A stretch of DNA of 64,000 nt, taken from DAIDKA01 sp036498905. GTDB taxonomy: Bacteria; Pseudomonadota; Gammaproteobacteria; Steroidobacterales; Steroidobacteraceae. Location of the stretch: the NCBI GenBank assembly GCA_036498905.1, contig DASYER010000077.1, positions 1-64,000 on the forward strand, written 5' to 3'. The notes under the pieces are model-generated. The model was given only the letters and a program-made list of their open reading frames with translations. It was not told the DNA's origin and did no database searches. Position 1 is the first letter of the stretch. Every line of letters begins with the position of its first letter. Below, piece after piece: positions 34,450-41,990 of the stretch. The translations under genes were made by a program, and so were the position numbers.

Positions 34450-36105
34450 CTAGAACCCGAAGTGCGCCTGGAACTCGATGCGCGAATGCCCGGCGCGCAC
34501 GGTGGAAACCGTGCGCAGCGGATCTGCCCAGTCGACCACGCCCTCGAATCCATGCAGGGCGATGAAGCGCAGTCCCGCGCCATACGATGAGAGTGAAAAA
34601 TGGGCCTGCTGGTCCGGCAGCGGATCCACGGTCCAAACCGTGCCGGTATCGTAGAAGGCAAACAGTCCGAGATGATTGTCGCCAGGATGAGGGCCAAAGC
34701 CCCAGATTGGGCCCCGCAGTTCCAGCGAGGCGGTACCGCCACGGTCACCCAATGCAACCGACTCCAGGTAGCCACGAACCGTGTCCGCTCCGCCAACACC
34801 GAACTGCTCGTTGCTCACCAGCGGCACGTCCGTGTACTGCCCCGTCAGGTGCACATCGACTGCCGTGCCGAACAGCAGTGACTGCCGCTGTTCGAAGGAA
34901 CCGCGCAGGTACATGTAGTCAGCGGGCGCATTGAAGCGTTTGTAGTCGAACTGGCTGGGCCGGTTCACGACACTGGGGATGCCAAAGTCCACGCCCAGGG
35001 AAAAGTTCGTGTCATGTCGCGGGGAGCTTTTACTCAAGGTGTACACAGCCGACCAGTTCAGGTAGCGGATCGGCGTCTTGTCCGGTGGCTGGCCGATGAC
35101 ATTCACGGTCTGACTGAAGACCTTCAGGTCGCCACCCACGTTCAGGTTCTGGGAGAACGCGCCGGCGGCATCGAAGGGGTGAATGAAGTGCGCCCCGTAG
35201 ATCTGCCCGATACCCAAAAGTTCCAACGATCCAACGGCGGCGACATCGCTGCTGTTATCAATCGCGTACAACGCCAGCAAGTTCTTTCCGAACCACAGCG
35301 GTGAAATGTAGGTCAGGGACATCACGCGCTCGTCGGCCAGGCGCTCCGGCGCCGTCTGATATTCGAACGCAACGCTTTGGAAGTCCTGGAAAAGGTTGCC
35401 GTAGGAGAGATCCACAGTCGAACGCAGTGCGGTGGTCTCCGGCGTATTGCGATTGTTGAGGGTGACGCCACCGTGCAGCGGCAGCGTGTCATTGACCCGC
35501 AGCTCAAGGTCCACCGTACCCGGCGTGCGGCCTGCCTTCAGAATCGGTGTCACGGCGCGATCGGCGCTTGCGGCGTTGACGCCGGCAACCTCGGATTGCA
35601 GTGCCGGCAGGCGCGGTACTTCGCCGGCCGTGGCAGTAGGCATGGCCGCCAGAATCTGCCGCTTGGAAAAGTAACGCGCGCCGCTGACGCGCACCCGGTC
35701 GAGACGACCTTCAGTGGCCCTCAGGCGCACAATGCCTTCGCCGACGTCCTGTTCGGGAATATCCACGAATACGGTACCGTATCCCGCATCGTGAAAGGCC
35801 TTCTCCAGAGCAGCGCGCGCGGCCTGGACGTCGTCGATGGACTTGCCCGGGCCGGTAAATGGATAGACCGCCTGCTCGATGGCGCGCACCGGCAGCACGC
35901 TGTTTCCGAGCACGCGGATTTCATTGATGTCGAAATGTTCCGCCTTGGCATCCGCCGAGCTGTTCGCAGCCTGCGGCGCATCAGCCGCGTGGACGCCAAT
36001 CCAGGGGCCGACCCCGATGCTGCTCATCAAAGCAGCCAAAACCACCGTCAGTGCGCAGCGACGGCTTTCGGTCCCTTGGCGACCGCAGTGAGGCGCGCTT
36101 CGCAT
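34450..36105 (-). CDS. TpsB-family outer-membrane transporter (ShlB/FhaC/HecB)
   Basis: About 551 residues. An ATG at 36105 with a GGAG ribosome site is preferred over an upstream TTG, which falls inside a terminator. After a signal peptide come POTRA-type domains (~50-200, FDINEIRVLGNSVLP) and a 16-strand-type barrel with the conserved VRGYLE motif near residue 435 and a C-terminal Phe. It recognises the TPS domain of the partner exoprotein in the periplasm and passes it through the outer membrane. The TpsA gene follows 10 nt later, so the pair is an operon. Confidence 0.95.
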   Translation of the reverse strand: MRSAPHCGRQGTESRRCALTVVLAALMSSIGVGPWIGVHAADAPQAANSSADAKAEHFDINEIRVLGNSVLPVRAIEQAVYPFTGPGKSIDDVQAARAALEKAFHDAGYGTVFVDIPEQDVGEGIVRLRATEGRLDRVRVSGARYFSKRQILAAMPTATAGEVPRLPALQSEVAGVNAASADRAVTPILKAGRTPGTVDLELRVNDTLPLHGGVTLNNRNTPETTALRSTVDLSYGNLFQDFQSVAFEYQTAPERLADERVMSLTYISPLWFGKNLLALYAIDNSSDVAAVGSLELLGIGQIYGAHFIHPFDAAGAFSQNLNVGGDLKVFSQTVNVIGQPPDKTPIRYLNWSAVYTLSKSSPRHDTNFSLGVDFGIPSVVNRPSQFDYKRFNAPADYMYLRGSFEQRQSLLFGTAVDVHLTGQYTDVPLVSNEQFGVGGADTVRGYLESVALGDRGGTASLELRGPIWGFGPHPGDNHLGLFAFYDTGTVWTVDPLPDQQAHFSLSSYGAGLRFIALHGFEGVVDWADPLRTVSTVRAGHSRIEFQAHFGF

Positions 36106-36123
36106 TCGAACTCCACAGTTAGC

Positions 36124-36160
36124 AAAAAAGGACGGCGCCACTTTCAAGTAGCGCCGTCCT
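36124..36160 (-). terminator. Rho-independent terminator of the PstS-like gene
   Basis: A perfect 10-bp stem (AGGACGGCGC / GCGCCGTCCT) with a 12-base loop is followed on the reverse strand by six T residues. It lies about 45 nt after the stop of the PstS-like gene and before tpsB. It separates the two transcripts and supports the tpsB start at 36105. Confidence 0.92.
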
Positions 36161-36206
36161 CACTCAGGTCAAACTACGCGGTCGTAGTCAGATCATCCGT
36201 ACAGCA

Positions 36207-37826
36207 TCAACCCGCCGGGTTGACCTGGAACGGATAGTTGCAGTTGTTGACAGAGCCGCCGTAGGTCTTCGAAACCGAGCTCAGCGGACCCTTGCCGGCT
36301 ACGTTGATGGCCCGAATGGCCGCGGGCCAACCGGCTGACACCGAAGGACCAGCCGTCCAAGGCACAGCCGCATTCCACAGGGTGGTGCTGCCAAGCTGTA
36401 CCAGACCCGTGTCGGCGCCACCGTTCGAGGTGTCGGCGAGCGCCACCGCATTCTGAGTGGCCGCATTCAGACCAGCCAGTGCGTTCAGGTCGGCGAAGTT
36501 GGCCGCTACGGTCGTGAAGATCCCGGACGCAAGCGTCGACCCGTTGCGCGCCAGAGAGGCCGCAGTGCTGTTGAAGGTATCTTCCGTCAGCCACTGGTAG
36601 GAACCACGCTGGATGTTCCAGATCGTCGGCGCAACACCGTCGATCGCAACGTAGCGCCAGGTGCTGGCAAGCGTCGGCGCCTGATCCATGCTCACGAAGC
36701 CGATGCGGAAATTGACCGTGTCAACGCCAGCCGGGTCGGCCGGAGGTGTATCCAGCCCCGCCGAGACGCAGTTCTTCACATCGCCGGTGCCCGAGCCCGC
36801 AAAGAATGCCATGCCCAGCTGGACCAGACCAAGATCGTTGGCGCCCGTTCCACCGGTCCAGGTCTCACCGTTCAACTGCGTCGGCGGAGCATCCGCAGCG
36901 GCGACGCCGCCGGTCGTGCCCTTCGAACAGCCCTTCTGGAAGAAGTTGATGTTCGTGGCGAACATGGTGCCCGAGGTGTCGCCGCGGCGGCACACGTGCA
37001 CGAAGGATCCGGTCTGACCCGGGTCCACCGCAACCATGTTGCCGCTGGCGGCATTGAGAACGAACACGTCGTCCCAGGATGTGATGCCGCCCGCGAAGAT
37101 GGCGCGCAGCTGAGTCGAAGTCATCGAGGGAACATTGGCGAGCGTCTCACTGCCTGATGCCAGGCCTTCCGCGGTCTGCAGGGCATTGCGCATCGCGGTG
37201 CTCACGATCACGCCGAAGGGCACCTGCACGCCGTTCTTGGCGTTCAGGGCACTGGCATCCGCCGCGCTCACGCTGCCCGTGCCGATAAACGAGGTCGGAT
37301 CTTCATCCGAGATGCCCGCGTTCGGGACCACGGAAATTTCAGCCTGGCTGCAGGTGTAGGTATTGAATGCCTGGAACGGGCTCGCGGCGCCGGTAGGCAC
37401 CGCTGCAGCGCAGCTGCCGGGAAAACTGGCGTTCAGGATGTCCGAGAATCCAGGCGTAGAGAGACCCACATTGACGTTGTGGACGCCGGTGGCCGAGCCA
37501 CCCTGCGTCTGCTTGACGAAGGCGATGGATGTACCCGCCGCCACGCCATGGGCCGCGAAGATACCGCTGGCTTTGCCGGTAAGTACATAGCCCGTGGCCG
37601 TCTTATAGAGGTCATAAGTGCCGGCCTGGAAGGGCGCATTGGGATCGACAGACGGGTTGAGCTTAGCCCAAGCCTGCAGCGCGGCATCCGTCGCGGTGGA
37701 ACCGCTGACATAGATGATGTTGGCGGCGGGAAGGGCGTTGACGGCCGCGGGGGTCAGGGCCCACGAGGCGGCAGGCAGGGTGGCCGCAGCCGCCAGTGCC
37801 AGTTTGATGGCAGTCTTGACGTTCAT
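36207..37826 (-). CDS. Secreted PstS-like phosphate-binding-type protein
   Basis: 539 residues with a signal peptide ending near ASWAL (residue ~24). Features shared with PstS/PBP-like folds are IYVSGSTATDAALQ (~38-52), MTSTQLRAIFAGGITSWDDVF (~230-250) and CRRGDTSGTMF (~275-285), the last resembling the phosphate-contact RxxxSGT. It is longer than ordinary PstS (about 340 residues) and no ABC transporter genes are adjacent. It may be a secreted or surface phosphate-binding (DING-like) protein rather than a transporter component. A GGAGA ribosome site fixes the start. It lies 55 nt after the VPLPA-CTERM gene and ends at a strong terminator. Confidence 0.75.
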   Translation of the reverse strand: MNVKTAIKLALAAAATLPAASWALTPAAVNALPAANIIYVSGSTATDAALQAWAKLNPSVDPNAPFQAGTYDLYKTATGYVLTGKASGIFAAHGVAAGTSIAFVKQTQGGSATGVHNVNVGLSTPGFSDILNASFPGSCAAAVPTGAASPFQAFNTYTCSQAEISVVPNAGISDEDPTSFIGTGSVSAADASALNAKNGVQVPFGVIVSTAMRNALQTAEGLASGSETLANVPSMTSTQLRAIFAGGITSWDDVFVLNAASGNMVAVDPGQTGSFVHVCRRGDTSGTMFATNINFFQKGCSKGTTGGVAAADAPPTQLNGETWTGGTGANDLGLVQLGMAFFAGSGTGDVKNCVSAGLDTPPADPAGVDTVNFRIGFVSMDQAPTLASTWRYVAIDGVAPTIWNIQRGSYQWLTEDTFNSTAASLARNGSTLASGIFTTVAANFADLNALAGLNAATQNAVALADTSNGGADTGLVQLGSTTLWNAAVPWTAGPSVSAGWPAAIRAINVAGKGPLSSVSKTYGGSVNNCNYPFQVNPAG

Positions 37827-37881
37827 TCGTACAGTCTCCGAAGTAATGAGTGTGGCTGATTACAGGCAAGAGCAATTGGGC

Positions 37882-38667
37882 TCAGACGACGCCTTCGCGA
37901 CGACGGCGGCCGAGCAGGCCCATGCCAGTCAGACCAGACAGCAGCAGCCACAGGCCGGCGGGCAGCGGTGTCGGCAGGGGAGGGACAGAGTAGGTCAGGG
38001 TGTCGTCGGCCAGATCGACGCTCCACGTGCCGGCATACGTCGATGGCGCAAGGGTCGCGGCGCCTGTGGCACCCTTACCCTGAGTCAGCAGGTAAAACGG
38101 CAGCGAGGTACCGACGCTTGCAGCGGCGTTGTCGCCGAAGGCGTTGTAGTTGCTGGGGTACTTGGCATTGGCGTAGTTCGCATCAGCCAAGCCCGTCGAG
38201 AACGAGGTCTGGCCGGTGCCGAAATTGCTCAGCCAGATGCCATTGTTGCCCACGGCGGTCTCGACGTTAACGTTGGTAAAGGCCGTGATGGTGGCCAGCG
38301 AGACGGACGGATCGAACGTGGTGGCGAAATGGTACAGGCCGGCAGTCTTGGCCGGGGCGCCGGCCGCTTGGCCTGCAGCAGACACGTCGAACACCAGGCT
38401 TGAGGTCCCGGTGAAGCCGGAAAGGTCGGCGCTGAGGCCCGACAGACTCCAGCTCTGAGTGGCTCCGGGAGCCGTTGGCAGGTTGCCCAGCGTCGAAAGC
38501 GTCACGCCAGTATCGAATCCATAGGAAAACGGGGTGCCGTCATCGTTGGAGAACAGCGTCAGGGTGAGCGAGCCGTCGCCGGTGGACGGCAGGCTCACGG
38601 CGGCGAAGGAACTGGAGGCTGCCAGCGCGAGCGCGCCGCCGACAGCAATCTTGACTAAACGGTTCAT
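37882..38667 (-). CDS. VPLPA/PEP-CTERM sorting-signal surface protein
   Basis: 261 residues. The ATG at 38667 follows a GGGAGA site and opens a signal peptide (MNRLVKIAVGGALALAASS). The C-terminus has the short sorting signal LPTPLPAGLWLLLSGLTG followed by LLGRRRRE, i.e. a proline-rich motif, a membrane helix and an Arg cluster. Such proteins are processed by an exosortase and usually end up in the matrix or on the surface. No exosortase gene is in the window. The central domain is beta-rich and unassigned. It precedes the PstS-like gene on the same transcript. Confidence 0.88.
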   Translation of the reverse strand: MNRLVKIAVGGALALAASSSFAAVSLPSTGDGSLTLTLFSNDDGTPFSYGFDTGVTLSTLGNLPTAPGATQSWSLSGLSADLSGFTGTSSLVFDVSAAGQAAGAPAKTAGLYHFATTFDPSVSLATITAFTNVNVETAVGNNGIWLSNFGTGQTSFSTGLADANYANAKYPSNYNAFGDNAAASVGTSLPFYLLTQGKGATGAATLAPSTYAGTWSVDLADDTLTYSVPPLPTPLPAGLWLLLSGLTGMGLLGRRRREGVV

Positions 38668-38815
38668 TGAAATCTCCCTAGCAGGATCTGTTGCGGGTGG
38701 TCCGAAAAATTTTGTGAGTGTCGTCACACTCCGGGCTCGACGGACTCTAGGCAGCACAGATGACATCGGGGTGAATGGCGTATGAATCGCGATACATTTC
38801 CTTGCATCCAAACGT

Positions 38816-38829
38816 ATGACATGCGTCAT
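38816..38829. promoter_or_regulatory. Short inverted repeat upstream of the VPLPA-CTERM gene
   Basis: ATGAC-ATGC-GTCAT is a palindrome with 5-bp arms in the roughly 265-bp gap between the fusion gene and the VPLPA-CTERM gene, about 150 bp upstream of the latter's start. It could be an operator for a dimeric regulator. Nothing else supports that. Confidence 0.25.
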
Positions 38830-38855
38830 TCAATCAACACGAATGAAAGTGAATG

Positions 38856-38878
38856 CAGCGGCCCGAACAGGGCCACTG
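38856..38878 (-). terminator. Stem-loop after the sorting-signal/DsbC-like fusion gene
   Basis: A 9-bp stem (CAGTGGCCC pairing with GGGCCGCTG, one wobble) with a TGTTC loop lies about 55 nt downstream of the fusion gene's stop. The following sequence is only moderately T-rich, so it is a candidate terminator rather than a certain one. Confidence 0.4.
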
Positions 38879-38932
38879 CACCGAACAAAGTTTGGAATGA
38901 ATCGTGGAAGCTGCCGGAGAACCCGGCTCGGA

Positions 38933-41926
38933 TCAGAAAGCCGGATGCGGCGCGGAAGCGGTGCGGGCCGGGGGCGCTTGGGATTCAGTTTCGAGCAGGT
39001 GCTCAAACTGCTTGGCGGGCGGCAGACCTGCGGAGCGGCGGCCACTGGCAAAGAAAATGGTCGGCGTGCTGATGATGTGCAGCTTGTTTCCGAGCGCCGC
39101 CAGAGTCTTCAGCGGATCATCCTTGCATTGCGCCGCCGGCACGGCAATCTGCTTCTGCATCCACTGCGTCCAGACGCTCTCGCGATCCTGCGTACACCAG
39201 ATCTGGTGTGCGAGTGCGGTGGCACCCGGGTGCACGTCCTCGAGGGGATAGAGGAACGTGTAGACCGTGATGTCATCGAGCTTGGAGATCTCCTCGCGCT
39301 CCAGCTCCTGGCAGAACGGGCATTTCGGATCGGCAAACACCGCAAGCCGCCGCGTGCCTTTGCCGCGGACCGACTTGATCGCAAGATTGAACGGCAGGGA
39401 ATCGAAATCGATCGCATTGAGCGTGGCCCAACGATCCATCGTCAGATCGCGACGTGTCTTGGTCTCCATCATCTGGCCGTTCAGGAGATGCTCACCGGTC
39501 GCATCGACGTAGACAATGCCCTCCACCGTCGTCAGCTCATACAAACCCGGGACGGGGCTCTTGCTCAACTGCAGGATTTCAAGTTGCGGGAAGCTTTGTT
39601 TCAACGCCGCGCGGACCTTTTCCAGCACGGCAGGGGGAGCCGGCGCCGGCGAGGGCGCCGCACTCGCACTCGTCGAGGCCGCGATTCCCGGGGCCGAGGA
39701 TGGCGCGCCGGCGCTCGCGGATTGGGTCCCCAAGCTCAGCACACCGAGGACACCGCAGCTCATGATGAGCATGAAGCGGCGGACAGTGCCGGCACCCACA
39801 GCAAAGCGGCGAGTCAGTAGGGCCGCCAGCAGGACGACCAGCGCATCCAATCCGACAGCACCGCCACCACCTCCGCCGCCGCTCGTGGTGACCAGGCTGA
39901 TGGTTATGCCGCCCATGCCGGTGCCACCCGCCCCGGTGCAGGTGAGCGTGAAGGTCGTATTCGCGGTGATTGCCGGGCTCGTGGCCTGTCCCATCACGGC
40001 TTGGGTACCGGTGAACGCACCACTCCAGCCGCCCCCGGAGGCCGTGCAGCTGTTGGCATTGGTCGTGGTCCACAACAGATGAACCGTCCCTCCGGAGGTG
40101 ACGCTTGCGGCATCGCTGGTAAGGGCGACAGTCGGCGCGGCGGGCGTCGGGCTGACATTGAGCGCGTACGTCCCGGCCTGATCCGTCCCGGTGGGTGTGG
40201 CGATGATGCTCAGATAATAGTTTCCGGCCGTCGTCACCGAAATCGCATTAAGGGTGCCCCCGCCGAAGATCTGGCCGACCACGGTGCCGCCATGCGTGAG
40301 CACGCCGATCAACTGCGCGCCGGACTGCGAGAAGCTGGCCGGCCACGCCAGGTCCGCCAACGTGAACTGGTAGCTTCCAGAATTGGTGATACTGATCTGG
40401 GTGGGCCTGAAGGCCGCCCCGACACCCTGGGGTTGATCGAACACCAGCTTGCCGGTGCTATCGGCGAGGCTCAGATCCATCAGGCTGCCGGCGCTGCTGC
40501 TGGATTGGGCGAAACCCAGCAGGGTGAGCGATGCGGATCCGGCCGCGAGGTTGGCCGTGATGGTACCGGCGCTGGAGCTCGGCGTTCCGACCAGCAGGCC
40601 GCCTTGAACCAGCGCGAATTGCGCGCTCGACAGAGCGACCGGAATCTGCAGATCCGTCAGGGTCGCGGTGTATGCGCCCGCGGCGGGCACGTCTGCCGTG
40701 AAACTGAACGGCACCAGGCTGCTGCTGCTCGTGGTCACGGCCTGTGCCGCACCACTCACGGCGACTGCGCTGGAATTGAGGATCTGGACCGCATAGCTGC
40801 CGGCCCCCGGGGTGGCCGCCGCCTGCGCTGAGGCGTAGAGCTGGTAGGTATCCGCGGCACTGCTTCCTGAAGCCATGAATGATTGCGCACCCGAAGTCGT
40901 CAGGGTCGCTGCCACATTGCCCCGGCTGATGTCCACGGACGCCGCGGTGGCCTGCGACAGCGCGAGCGGGAAAGCGAGGTCATTGAGAGTGAGGCTGTAC
41001 TGCGCGCCGGGGGTGAGCTGCACGGCACCGCCCAGTGCGATCGTGGTTCCCACCGGAACGGTCCACGAGAACGCCGGCGCTCCGCCGCCGCTGACAGCCG
41101 GCAGGACACTGGCGCTGAACAGACCACCACTGGCCTGGGAGGCGGCCAGGCCCAGCGCGAACATCTGATAGGTGCCCGTTTGCAGTGTGGCCGTGGTGGT
41201 CAGATTGCCGCCGGTATCCGGAAGCAGCGCGATTACTGATCCGTTCAACAGCACCAGCATCTGCGGCGGGGTCTGTAACGCCTGCGGCAGGTGCAGATCG
41301 GTCACTGAGATCTGGTAGGCGCCCGCCGTGGTCACCGTGAATGTCTGCTGCAGAACGCCTTCCGCTGTGGCGGGTGGCGCACCGGCGGGTCCGATACTGT
41401 CAGACCATGACTGCAGGGGCGCACCAGACTGTGTGGCACTGACGGTGAGGCCAATCGGCCCCGGTCCATGGCCACTGGCGGGAGCACCGACAATGTGGAA
41501 ACGGTAGACACCGGCGGTCGTCGCGGTGAATGAGGCCACGCCAACCCCATTGGTCGACACCGCGTTGGCGCCCTCCACCACCAGCTGCACGCCGGCGGCA
41601 ACCGGGCTCGACCCAAAGATCGGCGTGACATTGACCAGAGCATCATTGGCCGTAATCGCCATTTTGAGCGTGGCCAGGGGTTGCGGGACGTTGAACTGCG
41701 TGCCCAGATCCGTCAGCGTGACGTAGTAGGTGGTGCCGGCCGTGGCCGTGAAGTCGTGTTCCACCGGCACACTGGCAGCGGCTGTCGCGACCGTGCGAAC
41801 ATCATCGCAGGGGATCTGCGCGCATTGCGCCACGCCCTGGGCCCGCGCCGACGTCGCAGCAAGGCTCAGCAGCAGGATCGCGACACCCAGACTGCACCCG
41901 GACAGGCAAGGAAGTGTTGCTTTCAT
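38933..41926 (-). CDS. Fusion of a Gly-rich sorting-signal secreted protein and a DsbC-like thiol isomerase
   Basis: 997 residues in one uninterrupted frame with two halves. Residues 1-~705 form a secreted protein: signal peptide, repeated beta-sandwich units of about 110 residues of pre-peptidase type (phrases like YTATLTDLQIPVALS), then seven Gly at 683-689, a hydrophobic helix and TRRF, which looks like a GlyGly-CTERM (rhombosortase-type) signal. Residues ~719-997 look like a separate DsbC: a signal-peptide-like start (MLIMSCGVLGVLSLG), a DsbC dimerisation-like region and a thioredoxin fold with C869-P-F-C872 and a cis-Pro region (ISTPTIFF). The chain may be cut at the internal sorting signal to release both parts. 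An ancestral stop lost between two genes is an alternative. Confidence 0.82.
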   Translation of the reverse strand: MKATLPCLSGCSLGVAILLLSLAATSARAQGVAQCAQIPCDDVRTVATAAASVPVEHDFTATAGTTYYVTLTDLGTQFNVPQPLATLKMAITANDALVNVTPIFGSSPVAAGVQLVVEGANAVSTNGVGVASFTATTAGVYRFHIVGAPASGHGPGPIGLTVSATQSGAPLQSWSDSIGPAGAPPATAEGVLQQTFTVTTAGAYQISVTDLHLPQALQTPPQMLVLLNGSVIALLPDTGGNLTTTATLQTGTYQMFALGLAASQASGGLFSASVLPAVSGGGAPAFSWTVPVGTTIALGGAVQLTPGAQYSLTLNDLAFPLALSQATAASVDISRGNVAATLTTSGAQSFMASGSSAADTYQLYASAQAAATPGAGSYAVQILNSSAVAVSGAAQAVTTSSSSLVPFSFTADVPAAGAYTATLTDLQIPVALSSAQFALVQGGLLVGTPSSSAGTITANLAAGSASLTLLGFAQSSSSAGSLMDLSLADSTGKLVFDQPQGVGAAFRPTQISITNSGSYQFTLADLAWPASFSQSGAQLIGVLTHGGTVVGQIFGGGTLNAISVTTAGNYYLSIIATPTGTDQAGTYALNVSPTPAAPTVALTSDAASVTSGGTVHLLWTTTNANSCTASGGGWSGAFTGTQAVMGQATSPAITANTTFTLTCTGAGGTGMGGITISLVTTSGGGGGGGAVGLDALVVLLAALLTRRFAVGAGTVRRFMLIMSCGVLGVLSLGTQSASAGAPSSAPGIAASTSASAAPSPAPAPPAVLEKVRAALKQSFPQLEILQLSKSPVPGLYELTTVEGIVYVDATGEHLLNGQMMETKTRRDLTMDRWATLNAIDFDSLPFNLAIKSVRGKGTRRLAVFADPKCPFCQELEREEISKLDDITVYTFLYPLEDVHPGATALAHQIWCTQDRESVWTQWMQKQIAVPAAQCKDDPLKTLAALGNKLHIISTPTIFFASGRRSAGLPPAKQFEHLLETESQAPPARTASAPHPAF

Positions 41927-41990
41927 ATCATCCTCGTCGGCCGAGCATTCCTGCGCGTGCCAGAGACTATTGTTTTTTGACTGGACCGGT

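Noticed and set aside
38805..38835. Possible Pho box upstream of the VPLPA-CTERM gene
   Set aside because: One TGTCAT half-site is present but no second copy lies 11 bp away; the element is an inverted repeat instead.
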